Origin: Desulfovibrio sp.
GTDB taxonomy: Bacteria > Desulfobacterota > Desulfovibrionia > Desulfovibrionales > Desulfovibrionaceae
Length of the DNA: 43,312 bases
Assembly (NCBI GenBank): GCA_017396005.1
Contig: JAFQNG010000026.1
Coordinates: forward strand, 1 to 43,312
Direction of reading: 5' to 3'
Under the pieces are notes generated by a model, which was not told where the DNA came from, searched no databases, and saw only the letters and a list, made by a program, of their open reading frames with translations. Position numbers and translations under genes: made by a program. Below are positions 36,337 through 43,312 of the stretch, one piece after another; within the stretch, counting starts at the first letter, position 1; each line of letters opens with the position of its first letter.

Positions 36337-36405
36337 GGTAATCCTGACTGTTGGTCGGGTATGTGCTGTATGGAAGCGGCTGTTGAACCTGCAGATTTTC
36401 TAGAG

Positions 36406-36434
36406 ATAGTCAGTGTTTTTACGCGTATTGTCAA
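36406..36434 (-). promoter_or_regulatory. pyk promoter
   Basis: On the minus strand TTGACA (36429-36434) is followed after 17 bases by GACTAT (36406-36411). The -35 is perfect and the -10 is only a moderate match. Confidence 0.5.
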
Positions 36435-36503
36435 GATACTTCACGGATTGTGCCCTTGTGAATTCAGCCAGAATGAACTGGGCTGATGTGAATGAAGGCA
36501 GAC

Positions 36504-36534
36504 TTGACAGGCAGGGGCACGTTGGGGGTATAAC
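36504..36534 (+). promoter_or_regulatory. mraZ (dcw cluster) promoter
   Basis: TTGACA (36504-36509) and TATAAC (36529-36534) are separated by 19 bases. The hexamers are close to consensus but the spacing is long. They lie 40-70 bases before mraZ and run into the MraZ repeat array. Confidence 0.5.
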
Positions 36535-36574
36535 GTGGAAGAAGGTGGTGATAAGCGGTAAAATGTGGTAAAAA
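36525..36574 (+). promoter_or_regulatory. MraZ-type operator array
   Basis: G-N-G-G units begin exactly every 10 bases at 36525, 36535, 36545, 36555 and 36565 (GGGG, GTGG, GTGG, GCGG, GTGG). MraZ is known to bind tandem TGGGN repeats with a 10-bp period upstream of its own gene. The array runs from the -10 box to the start codon, so binding would block both transcription and ribosome access. Confidence 0.65.
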
Positions 36575-37038
36575 TGCGCGACCGGTTTATAAATCCCTAT
36601 CCCCGCAGCCTTGATGCCAAGGGGAGGCTGATGCTCCCGCAGGAGTATCGTGCCGCCCTGCTGTCTTCGTCTTCTGCTGCAAAGGACAGAGATGAGGGAA
36701 CCTTCTGGCTTACCGCATATGACGGCCATTTGACCGCATATCTGCCTGACACGTGGGTGGAGATTAGAGAGCAGCTTTATACACTTCGTTCTCCATCGAG
36801 AAATATGCAGAACTTCAGGGCTAAATTTCTTGGCCTGGCTCAGCAGATGACGCCTGATACCCAGGGAAGGATACGCATCCCCCAGCCGCTCATACGCGAG
36901 GCCGGGCTGCAGAAAGACGTGATGCTGCTGGGCATGAAGGAACAGTTTCAGATTTGGGACGCCGCGACCTTCTACGGACTTCCCGTGGAAGATGTGACAG
37001 ATGAACTGGCAGCAGCGGGTGTGGAGATTATCTTGTAG
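36574..37038 (+). CDS. mraZ: Transcriptional regulator MraZ
   Basis: About 154 residues from ATG 36574. A GTG at 36565 is the other choice, and neither has a normal Shine-Dalgarno sequence. Two AbrB-like half-domains are seen. The first is NPYPRSLDAKGRLMLPQEYR with LTAYDGHLTAYLPDTW. The second is MTPDTQGRIRIPQPLIREAG with VMLLGMKEQFQIWDAATF. MraZ assembles as a ring and represses the dcw operon by binding repeats upstream of itself. It is the first gene of the cluster, followed by rsmH. Confidence 0.95.
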   Translation: MRDRFINPYPRSLDAKGRLMLPQEYRAALLSSSSAAKDRDEGTFWLTAYDGHLTAYLPDTWVEIREQLYTLRSPSRNMQNFRAKFLGLAQQMTPDTQGRIRIPQPLIREAGLQKDVMLLGMKEQFQIWDAATFYGLPVEDVTDELAAAGVEIIL

Positions 37039-37056
37039 CCCCGGGACAGCGTAGTG

Positions 37057-38043
37057 ATGCGTGATATGCAGAACAGACACCTGGAGGCAGCAGAACTGCA
37101 TCGACCGGTATTGCCGGCAGAGACGCTGGAGGCTCTTGCACCACAGGCAGGTGGGCGTTACCTCGATGGCACTCTGGGGCTTGGCGGGCATGCTTCGGCA
37201 GTCCTTTCCGCTGCGCCAGATATCGAATTGTGCGGGCTTGACCGCGACAGGCAGGCCCTTGAACTGGCTCGTCAGCGTCTGACCCCCTTTGGAGAGCGGG
37301 TGCACTGCTTTCACAGTCGCTACAGCAACTTTGCGGAATCCTTGCGTACACTGGGCTGGAGCCGTGTTAATGGGGCTTTGCTTGATATTGGCGTTTCATC
37401 CATGCAGCTGGATATGGCAGAGCGGGGCTTCAGTTTTTGTGGGGACGGGCCACTGGACATGCGTATGGATCAGTACAGTGGTGTACCCACGGCCTGGCAT
37501 TGGGTGAACCGGGAGAGCTTTGCGCGTCTTAAGGAATGTATTGCAGATCTGGGTGAAGATCCGCAAGCAGGGCGCATAGCAAGGGCTATAGTAGAAGCCC
37601 GCCAGAAAGCCCCTATTGAGACGACAGCAGAGCTGGCTGCTGTGGTAGAACGGGCCTATCCCCCTGCATGGCGGGCCAAGGGGCGGCGTCATCCGGCTAC
37701 ACGGACCTTTCAGGCCTTGCGTATGGTCGTTAATGACGAGCTGGGCGAATTGCGTCGTTTTCTTGATAGCATTCTGGGCTGGCTGCCTGTTGGCGGTCGA
37801 CTGGTGATCATTACCTTTCATTCGTTGGAAGATCGCATGGTGAAACAGGCTATGCGTCGCTGGGCCGAGGGCTGTCGCTGCCCCCGGCATATACCGGTAT
37901 GCGTTTGCGGGCATCAGCCGGAAGTACGCCTTCTGTATAAAAAACCGATACAGGCAGGTCAGCTGGAGCTGGCTGTCAATTCGCGTGCCGGCAGTGCCAA
38001 GTTACGAGCCATAGAAAAGATAGCCGAGGCAAGCAACGCATGA
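37057..38043 (+). CDS. rsmH: 16S rRNA (cytosine-1402-N4)-methyltransferase
   Basis: About 328 residues from ATG 37057 (GTG 37054 and ATG 37066 are alternatives). The start ELHRPVLPAETLEAL, the SAM-binding YLDGTLGLGGHASAVL, and NGALLDIGVSSMQLD with GFSFCGDGPLDMRMD are conserved. RTFQALRMVVNDELGELRR and VIITFHSLEDRMVKQ are also family signatures. The enzyme methylates C1402 at the ribosomal P site. It is in the standard dcw position between mraZ and ftsL. Confidence 0.96.
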   Translation: MRDMQNRHLEAAELHRPVLPAETLEALAPQAGGRYLDGTLGLGGHASAVLSAAPDIELCGLDRDRQALELARQRLTPFGERVHCFHSRYSNFAESLRTLGWSRVNGALLDIGVSSMQLDMAERGFSFCGDGPLDMRMDQYSGVPTAWHWVNRESFARLKECIADLGEDPQAGRIARAIVEARQKAPIETTAELAAVVERAYPPAWRAKGRRHPATRTFQALRMVVNDELGELRRFLDSILGWLPVGGRLVIITFHSLEDRMVKQAMRRWAEGCRCPRHIPVCVCGHQPEVRLLYKKPIQAGQLELAVNSRAGSAKLRAIEKIAEASNA

Positions 38044-38342
38044 CGCATAAGCGGATGTTGCAGCAGGGGCAGGGCAAAGGCTGGCTGCTGGCACTGGCGT
38101 TTGGCCTGCTTTCTTGCATGGTCATGGGCCTTGTTCTGGTCTGGAGCAGTATTGAACGGACAGACATAACATACTTTATCAGTATCGCCCAGAACGAATT
38201 GAAGGAACGTCTCGCCCTCAAGGCCAAGCTGGAAGTGGAGCGGGAACGGCTGCTTTCTCCCTATGAACTGCGTCGTCGTGCTGCAGCGTCAGGCATGGGT
38301 GAACCCAAACCTGGTCAGATTCGCCGGATGGAAATGTACTGA
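38040..38342 (+). CDS. ftsL: Cell division protein FtsL-like
   Basis: A 100-residue bitopic protein. A short cytosolic N terminus is followed by one membrane helix (about 15-38, LLALAFGLLSCMVMGLVLVW). A periplasmic leucine-rich coiled coil follows (about 50-78, AQNELKERLALKAKLEVERE). Sequence conservation is low in this family, so size, topology and position between rsmH and ftsI carry the assignment. The ATG overlaps the rsmH stop by four bases. Confidence 0.82.
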   Translation: MTHKRMLQQGQGKGWLLALAFGLLSCMVMGLVLVWSSIERTDITYFISIAQNELKERLALKAKLEVERERLLSPYELRRRAAASGMGEPKPGQIRRMEMY

Positions 38343-38344
38343 TT

Positions 38345-40465
38345 GTGCATACTGAGAAAAGCATGTTCAGGCTTAGTTTGAATAAGCGCAATCGCTCTGT
38401 AAACAGGCGTGAGAAGCCTTCGGCAAAAGGTCATCTGAGTTCTGTTCTTGCAGCAGGCGCGGCATCACGTTCTGCTGAGCGGGACTGGGGACGGGTGCGC
38501 ATCAATGTTGTAGTCTGTCTTTTCTGTCTGTTCTGGCTAGGCTTATGGGGACGTGCCTGGTATCTTCAGATGGTTGAAGGCCCACGTCTGGCAGAGCAGG
38601 CCCGGCGTCAGCACGTGACGAGCGAGCTCGTCAGCGGGCAACGGGGTATGATCTTCGACAGGAACGGGCAGGTTCTGGCACAAAGCGTGGAGGCCCGCTC
38701 GGTCTATGCGCGACCACAGGAGATTGAAGATTTTTTAAGCATGGCTAATGTGCTTGGTCCTGTTCTTGGGCTGGAGCCGCAGAAACTCTATGATGATCTT
38801 TCACGCAGTAAGAAGCGTTTTGTCTGGCTCAAACGTAAGGTGGACGACAGAACAGCCGAAGCCGTACGCAGGGCACGCATTGTCGGGATAGGGCTTTCCA
38901 GAGAGTATGATCGTATCTACCCCTTTAAACATATGGCAGGGCAACTGCTGGGTTTCGTCGGTCTGGACGACAAGGGCCTGGAAGGTCTTGAGCGTTCGAT
39001 GGACGCTCGCCTTGGCAGTATCCCTACCAGGCAGATAGTGCAGCGTGACGCCAGAGGCCGCAGATTTTACCTGCATGAAGAGGGAGGGAGCGAACCTCGT
39101 GGTGAGGATCTGACACTGACCATTGATGTGCAGATGCAGTTCATCGCGGAAGAGGCAGTGGCCCAGGCCGCACTGGAGAACAAGGCCCGTTGGAGTGGTG
39201 CACTGGTGGTGGATGTACCTACAGGCGAAATACTGGCTTGGGCACAGTATCCTTTTTTTAATCCCAATACATACCGCAACTTTTCACCGCAGATCTACCG
39301 TAATCGTCTGGCGGCGGACGCTCTTGAGCCAGGCTCGACATTCAAGCCTCTGGTCATGGCAGCGGCCCTGCAGGAGGGCAAGGTTACACCGGATACGCTC
39401 ATTGACTGCGAAGGCGGCAAGTGGGAAAGCGATAACATTGTTATCAGAGATACCTCCAGCCGTGATATCCTGCCAGCCAGTAAGGTCCTGCGTTATTCAT
39501 CCAATATCGGCATGGCCAAAATCGGTCAGAGCATGGGGGCGCCGCTCTTCCATCGCTATCTACAGGCCCTGGGCTTTGGTGACTACACCAGTGTACCTGT
39601 AGCTGACAGCCGGGGGATACTGCGCGCACCCAGAGACTGGAGCAAGGTGGACATCATGTCCACATCTTTTGGTCAGAGTATTTCCGTGACAGGGCTGCAA
39701 ATGGCGCAGGCCTATCTGACCCTGCTCAATCACGGGGTTTACAAACCCCTGCGGCTTATCATGGAAGATACGCATGTGGAAGAGACTCACAGGCGTATCT
39801 TCAGTGAACGTACAGTGCGACAGGTCATGGATATGATGCGCGATGTGGTGGAGGCGGGTGACGGCACAGGCCGTCGCGCACGTGTTGCCGGTGTAGACGT
39901 GGCAGGCAAGACTGGTACGGCACAGAAAGCCGATCACAAAACCGGTACTTACGGCGACAAGCGTCTGGCGTCCTTTGTCGGTTTTTTACCGGCAGAAGAA
40001 CCGCGTTATCTGATCCTTGTCATGGTGGATGAACCAACGCGTAATCAGTATGGTGGCCTGGTGGCGGCTCCGGTTTTTCAGGAGATTGCGACTCGCAGTT
40101 TGACCTATGCCGGTGCACTTGCCGAAGTGCAGACGGGTAGTACCAGTGCTGTGAATCAGAAACAGCACAGGCGTGGTCTCAAACTGTCTGGACTCACGGC
40201 TCCCTATCAGACACAAAAGCCGGAAATTGTCAGACGCGGACCATCCATGCAGTTACCGGGGTATCTGGCCAAGGCAGGTAGCCAAGTGCCTGATGTTATG
40301 GGTAAATCCGTCCGCAATGCGGTAGAGTTGTTTGCGCGCGCTGGCATTGTGCCTGAGCTGAAGGGATCAGGCGATCGCGTAATCAGGCAGAGCCCGCCTC
40401 CGGGGTCGGCCTGGCCCGATGAAGGTACACAGGTGGAATATATCTTGTGGTTGTCCGAGAGGTAG
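38345..40465 (+). CDS. ftsI: Peptidoglycan transpeptidase FtsI (PBP3-like) with a PASTA domain
   Basis: About 706 residues from GTG 38345; an ATG at 38363 is also possible. One membrane helix is near 57-74 (VVVCLFCLFWLGLWGRAWYL). It is followed by the class B dimerisation domain, then the transpeptidase. The catalytic SxxK is in LEPGSTFKPLVMAA, SxN is in LRYSSNIGMAK, and the KTG triad is in VAGKTGTAQKAD. The last 65 residues (SQVPDVMGKSVRNAVELFAR onward, ending in EGTQVEYILW) form a PASTA domain. This C-terminal PASTA is absent from enteric FtsI. It cross-links septal peptidoglycan and is a beta-lactam target. Confidence 0.94.
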   Translation: MHTEKSMFRLSLNKRNRSVNRREKPSAKGHLSSVLAAGAASRSAERDWGRVRINVVVCLFCLFWLGLWGRAWYLQMVEGPRLAEQARRQHVTSELVSGQRGMIFDRNGQVLAQSVEARSVYARPQEIEDFLSMANVLGPVLGLEPQKLYDDLSRSKKRFVWLKRKVDDRTAEAVRRARIVGIGLSREYDRIYPFKHMAGQLLGFVGLDDKGLEGLERSMDARLGSIPTRQIVQRDARGRRFYLHEEGGSEPRGEDLTLTIDVQMQFIAEEAVAQAALENKARWSGALVVDVPTGEILAWAQYPFFNPNTYRNFSPQIYRNRLAADALEPGSTFKPLVMAAALQEGKVTPDTLIDCEGGKWESDNIVIRDTSSRDILPASKVLRYSSNIGMAKIGQSMGAPLFHRYLQALGFGDYTSVPVADSRGILRAPRDWSKVDIMSTSFGQSISVTGLQMAQAYLTLLNHGVYKPLRLIMEDTHVEETHRRIFSERTVRQVMDMMRDVVEAGDGTGRRARVAGVDVAGKTGTAQKADHKTGTYGDKRLASFVGFLPAEEPRYLILVMVDEPTRNQYGGLVAAPVFQEIATRSLTYAGALAEVQTGSTSAVNQKQHRRGLKLSGLTAPYQTQKPEIVRRGPSMQLPGYLAKAGSQVPDVMGKSVRNAVELFARAGIVPELKGSGDRVIRQSPPPGSAWPDEGTQVEYILWLSER

Positions 40466-40467
40466 TC

Positions 40468-41928
40468 ATGCAGCGGGATTTTGCGGCATTGCTGGATACA
40501 TGCCGTCAGGGTGGCGTGGAAGTACATGCGGATTCACGTACAGTGCGTCGAGGGGATATCTTCGTAGCTGTGCCGGGGATCAGTGAGGACGGAGCATGTT
40601 TTATCCCGAATGCCGTCAGGGCCGGAGCTTCTGCCATCGTATGCCGTTTTGAAGCTTTGGATGCAGCTAGGCAGGCTGTGGCAGCCTCTTCCTGTCGTAT
40701 CATCTGTCATGATGAGCCGCGTGAGGCGCTGTGGCGACTGGCTGAAGCCCGCTGGCATACCGATGAGCTCGGTATCATCATATTGGGCGTTACAGGCACT
40801 AATGGTAAAACTACCAGTACGTATCTGCTGGAGCATGTGTATACCTCTGTCGGGTATAAGGTAGGCGTGCTCGGTACCGTCAGTTACCGCTGGCCTGGTT
40901 ACTGTGAAGCCGCCCCGCTGACCACACCTGATTCTCTGCGGGTACATGCCATGCTGGCCAGGATGAAAGCCGCTGGGGTGGGTGTGGCCATTATGGAAGT
41001 TTCATCCCATGCCATTGAGCAGCAGAGAGTGGGCGGTATACAGTTTGATGGTGTGGCCTTCACCAATCTGACGCAGGACCATCTTGATTTCCATGAGAAC
41101 ATGGAAAACTACTTTGCAACCAAGGCCCGGCTTTTTCAGGAGGTGCCAAGAAAAGAAAAGGGTATGGCCATCAATGCTGATGATCCTTGGGGGCGTCGTC
41201 TGCTGGAAATGTGCCCGCAGGCATTATCTTTTGGCCTGCATCAGGGGCAGCGAGGTCAGCGGCATCTTCAGGGAGAGTTGCTGACAGCAGGGACCGGAGG
41301 CTGTCATTTGCGCATGCATCTGGAAGGTCGGCAGTGGGAACTGCATTCGCCTCTGGTGGGGGCTTTCAATGCATCCAACTTGCTTGCTGTGCAGGCTCTG
41401 GCCATGGAAGCCGGCCTGACGCCTGATGCATTTACGGCGCTGGAGACATGCAGCGGTGTTCCAGGCAGGCTTGAACGAATACACAATCCGCACGGCCTCA
41501 ATATTTTTGTAGACTATGCCCATACACCGGATGCTTTGGTCAATGTGCTCAAGGCTCTGCGCCATGTGGGTTTCAGACGTATCATTACGGTTTTTGGCTG
41601 CGGCGGCAATCGTGATCGCAGCAAACGTCCTCTCATGGGTGAGGCAGTTGCGCGTTATTCAGATGTAGCTGTGCTTACCTCAGACAATCCCCGCTTTGAA
41701 GATCCTCAGGCTATTATCAATGATGTGCTGCCTGGTCTCTCTGGGATCGCCAAACTTTTTGTACAGGCTGACCGGCGTATAGCCACTGCGATGGCGCTGG
41801 AAATGCTGGGCAGGGATGATGCACTGCTTATCGCGGGCAAGGGGCATGAGGATTATCAGATTATACAGGGGGTCAGGCATCACTACAGTGATCAGGAAGT
41901 GGTACGGGAGATATTGCGATGCGTCTGA
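40468..41928 (+). CDS. murE: UDP-N-acetylmuramoyl-L-alanyl-D-glutamate:meso-diaminopimelate ligase
   Basis: About 486 residues from ATG 40468, which has GAGAGG five bases upstream (the frame also opens at 40447). ADSRTVRRGDIFVAVPG is near the N terminus. ILGVTGTNGKTTSTYLLEHV is the ATP-binding P-loop. EVSSHAIEQQRVGG, FTNLTQDHLDFHE and DYAHTPDALVNVLKAL are Mur-ligase hallmarks. DNPRFEDPQAI carries the D-N-P-R motif that marks meso-diaminopimelate as the third amino acid. It follows ftsI by two bases. Confidence 0.97.
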   Translation: MQRDFAALLDTCRQGGVEVHADSRTVRRGDIFVAVPGISEDGACFIPNAVRAGASAIVCRFEALDAARQAVAASSCRIICHDEPREALWRLAEARWHTDELGIIILGVTGTNGKTTSTYLLEHVYTSVGYKVGVLGTVSYRWPGYCEAAPLTTPDSLRVHAMLARMKAAGVGVAIMEVSSHAIEQQRVGGIQFDGVAFTNLTQDHLDFHENMENYFATKARLFQEVPRKEKGMAINADDPWGRRLLEMCPQALSFGLHQGQRGQRHLQGELLTAGTGGCHLRMHLEGRQWELHSPLVGAFNASNLLAVQALAMEAGLTPDAFTALETCSGVPGRLERIHNPHGLNIFVDYAHTPDALVNVLKALRHVGFRRIITVFGCGGNRDRSKRPLMGEAVARYSDVAVLTSDNPRFEDPQAIINDVLPGLSGIAKLFVQADRRIATAMALEMLGRDDALLIAGKGHEDYQIIQGVRHHYSDQEVVREILRCV

Positions 41929-43312
41929 GCCTGCATGCTATGGCAGCCCATCTGGGCCTTGCCCGGCCGGAAAGCCGGGATCAGATACATGTTTCATCGG
42001 TGGTCACGGACAGTCGTAAGGCTGTGCCCGGTTCTCTCTTTGTCTGCATTGCAGGAGAACGTACCGATGGGCATGAGTATGCAGCATCTGCCGTAGCGCA
42101 GGGTGCGAGTATGGTACTGGCTTCACGCCCTTTAGCTGACCTGGAAGTACCCGTCTTGCAGGTGGAGGATACTGTCAGGGCTTTGGGAAGTCTGGCAGGC
42201 CTGTGGCGTAGCATGAGTAATGCCAGGGTCATAGGTGTCACCGGTACAGCGGGTAAGACAACGCTCAAGGAGGCTTTGGCCCAGGTACTGGCAGTACGCG
42301 GCAAAACGGCTCGCAATGCCATGAATCTTAACAATCAGATCGGTATGCCTCTGTCTGTGCTTGGTACTGACGGTGATGAAGATTTTTGGGTCATGGAGGC
42401 GGGTATCAGCCATGATGGAGATATGGATGATCTGGCCTCAGTGTTGCGACCTGACCTTGGGCTGATTCTTAATGTGGGGCCCGGCCATACCGAAGGCCTG
42501 GGGGGCAGGGGCGTGGCCTGGCACAAAGCCCGTATGCTGGCTTGGCTGGCAGAGGGAGGTTCAGGCCTGGTCAGTGCTGATTATCCTGATTTGTGCCGAG
42601 AGGTATCTGTACAGGGTGCTCCTGTGCGGTATTTCAGCACAAGGGACAGAGGATCTGAATTTTATGCCGCCTGGTTGGGGCAGGAAGGTACGCTGGGGCA
42701 TTATACTCTGCAGTTGCCGGGCTGTGCATTGGAGGTAGCTGCTCCCTTTGGGGGAGCATATGGTGCTGAGAACTGTATAGCGATAGCTGCAGCGGCACAT
42801 TTGATGGGGCTGGAGGCTGATGAGATAGCCGAGGGATTACGTACTGTCCAACTGCCCTCGCAGCGTTTCAGATATGCGCGTATGGGCTCCTGGGATGTTA
42901 TCGATGATACCTATAACGCCAATCCCCTTTCTATGAGCCGCATGCTTGAGGCCGCTGCCGGACAGGCCCAGGGCAGGGCTTTTGTTGTTGTTCTCGGAGA
43001 GATGGGTGAACTGGGGGCGTGCTCTGGGGAAATGCATGAAGATTTGGGGTGGCATTTGGCCCACCTGGCGCCGCAAGCCGTTTTTTGGGCCGGAGGGCAG
43101 GCCCTGGCCGTGCACACCGGCCTGAAGGCTGGAGGCTATGGTGGCGCCTGGTTGCCTGTAGAAGGAGTGCAGGATTTTGTGGCAGCCTGGAAAGATCATA
43201 TGATTTCCATGAGCAATGGGCTGATTCTTTTTAAAGGTTCCCGTTTTAACGGTTTGGAGAAGTACGTGCAGGCATTGCGTGTCTTGCTGGGGCAAGACTC
43301 TAAAGGGATGAA
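41919..43312 (+). CDS. murF: UDP-MurNAc-tripeptide:D-Ala-D-Ala ligase, 3' end outside window
   Basis: An open frame from ATG 41919 to the window end, at least 464 residues, overlapping the murE stop by about ten bases. GGGAG stands eight bases before the ATG. VVTDSRKAVPGSLFVCIAGE is at the N terminus. VIGVTGTAGKTTLKEALAQV is the ATP site, and ARNAMNLNNQIGMPLSVL follows it. The central domain has MEAGISHDGDMDDLA and LNVGPGHTEGLGG. The C-terminal domain has QRFRYARMGSWDVIDDTYNA and VVVLGEMGELG. It adds D-Ala-D-Ala to complete the pentapeptide precursor. About the full usual length is already present, so only a little is missing. Confidence 0.96.
   Translation, partial: MRLSLHAMAAHLGLARPESRDQIHVSSVVTDSRKAVPGSLFVCIAGERTDGHEYAASAVAQGASMVLASRPLADLEVPVLQVEDTVRALGSLAGLWRSMSNARVIGVTGTAGKTTLKEALAQVLAVRGKTARNAMNLNNQIGMPLSVLGTDGDEDFWVMEAGISHDGDMDDLASVLRPDLGLILNVGPGHTEGLGGRGVAWHKARMLAWLAEGGSGLVSADYPDLCREVSVQGAPVRYFSTRDRGSEFYAAWLGQEGTLGHYTLQLPGCALEVAAPFGGAYGAENCIAIAAAAHLMGLEADEIAEGLRTVQLPSQRFRYARMGSWDVIDDTYNANPLSMSRMLEAAAGQAQGRAFVVVLGEMGELGACSGEMHEDLGWHLAHLAPQAVFWAGGQALAVHTGLKAGGYGGAWLPVEGVQDFVAAWKDHMISMSNGLILFKGSRFNGLEKYVQALRVLLGQDSKGM

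Overview
The window looks like chromosomal DNA from a Gram-negative, flagellated, strictly anaerobic sulfate reducer, most likely Desulfovibrionaceae. The support is a class III (cytochrome c3-type) multiheme cytochrome, a fused IspDF, a type III glutamine synthetase, a mannose-family PTS placed next to rpoN, a dcw cluster with a PASTA-tailed FtsI, and a meso-diaminopimelate-type MurE. The species cannot be read from the sequence. Coding density is high. I see no insertion sequence, tRNA, CRISPR array or prophage.

Layout. Positions 1-120 hold the 3' end of a 5S rRNA and its terminator. From 11262 down to 149 runs a long minus-strand series: purQ, a NIF3-like protein, a coiled-coil zinc-ribbon protein, the RNase P RNA (rnpB), ispDF, an acyl-CoA ligase, dtd, a STAS protein, a FapA-type polymer-forming protein, a CgeB-like glycosyltransferase and a heptosyltransferase-like protein. 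Many junctions overlap by 1-4 bases, so much of it is probably co-transcribed. From 11506 the plus strand carries pyrG with a clear terminator. It is followed by a regulatory cluster: rpoN, hpf, rapZ and mannose-family PTS IIA, IIB and IIC. The IIC gene is out of frame at a run of nine T. A divergent pair follows, an XRE repressor and a flagellin whose central third is strikingly AT-rich.

The middle (20-30 kb) is a set of small units. They are a hydroxypyruvate isomerase-like protein with a 3-hydroxyacyl-CoA dehydrogenase-like protein, a tetraheme cytochrome, an unrecognised secreted protein, a SPOR-domain protein, a heme catalase, a methyltransferase, and an FKBP / GSIII glutamine synthetase / lipoprotein operon. 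A minus-strand block (30.6-36.3 kb) makes GDP-L-fucose (gmd, fcl). It also holds a family 2 glycosyltransferase, a remnant of an AAA-ATPase gene, an HD-GYP protein and pyruvate kinase. From 36.5 kb to the window end is the start of the dcw cluster: mraZ, rsmH, ftsL, ftsI, murE and murF (cut by the window end).

The best leads are the PTS inserted in the rpoN-hpf-rapZ neighbourhood with a homopolymer frameshift in IIC, a sigma-54-like site in front of rpoN itself, and the mosaic flagellin beside an XRE gene whose promoter overlaps an inverted repeat. Others are the DUF4143-type ATPase remnant carrying the gmd ribosome binding site, and an rnpB gene placed inside a protein operon only about a dozen bases before ispDF.
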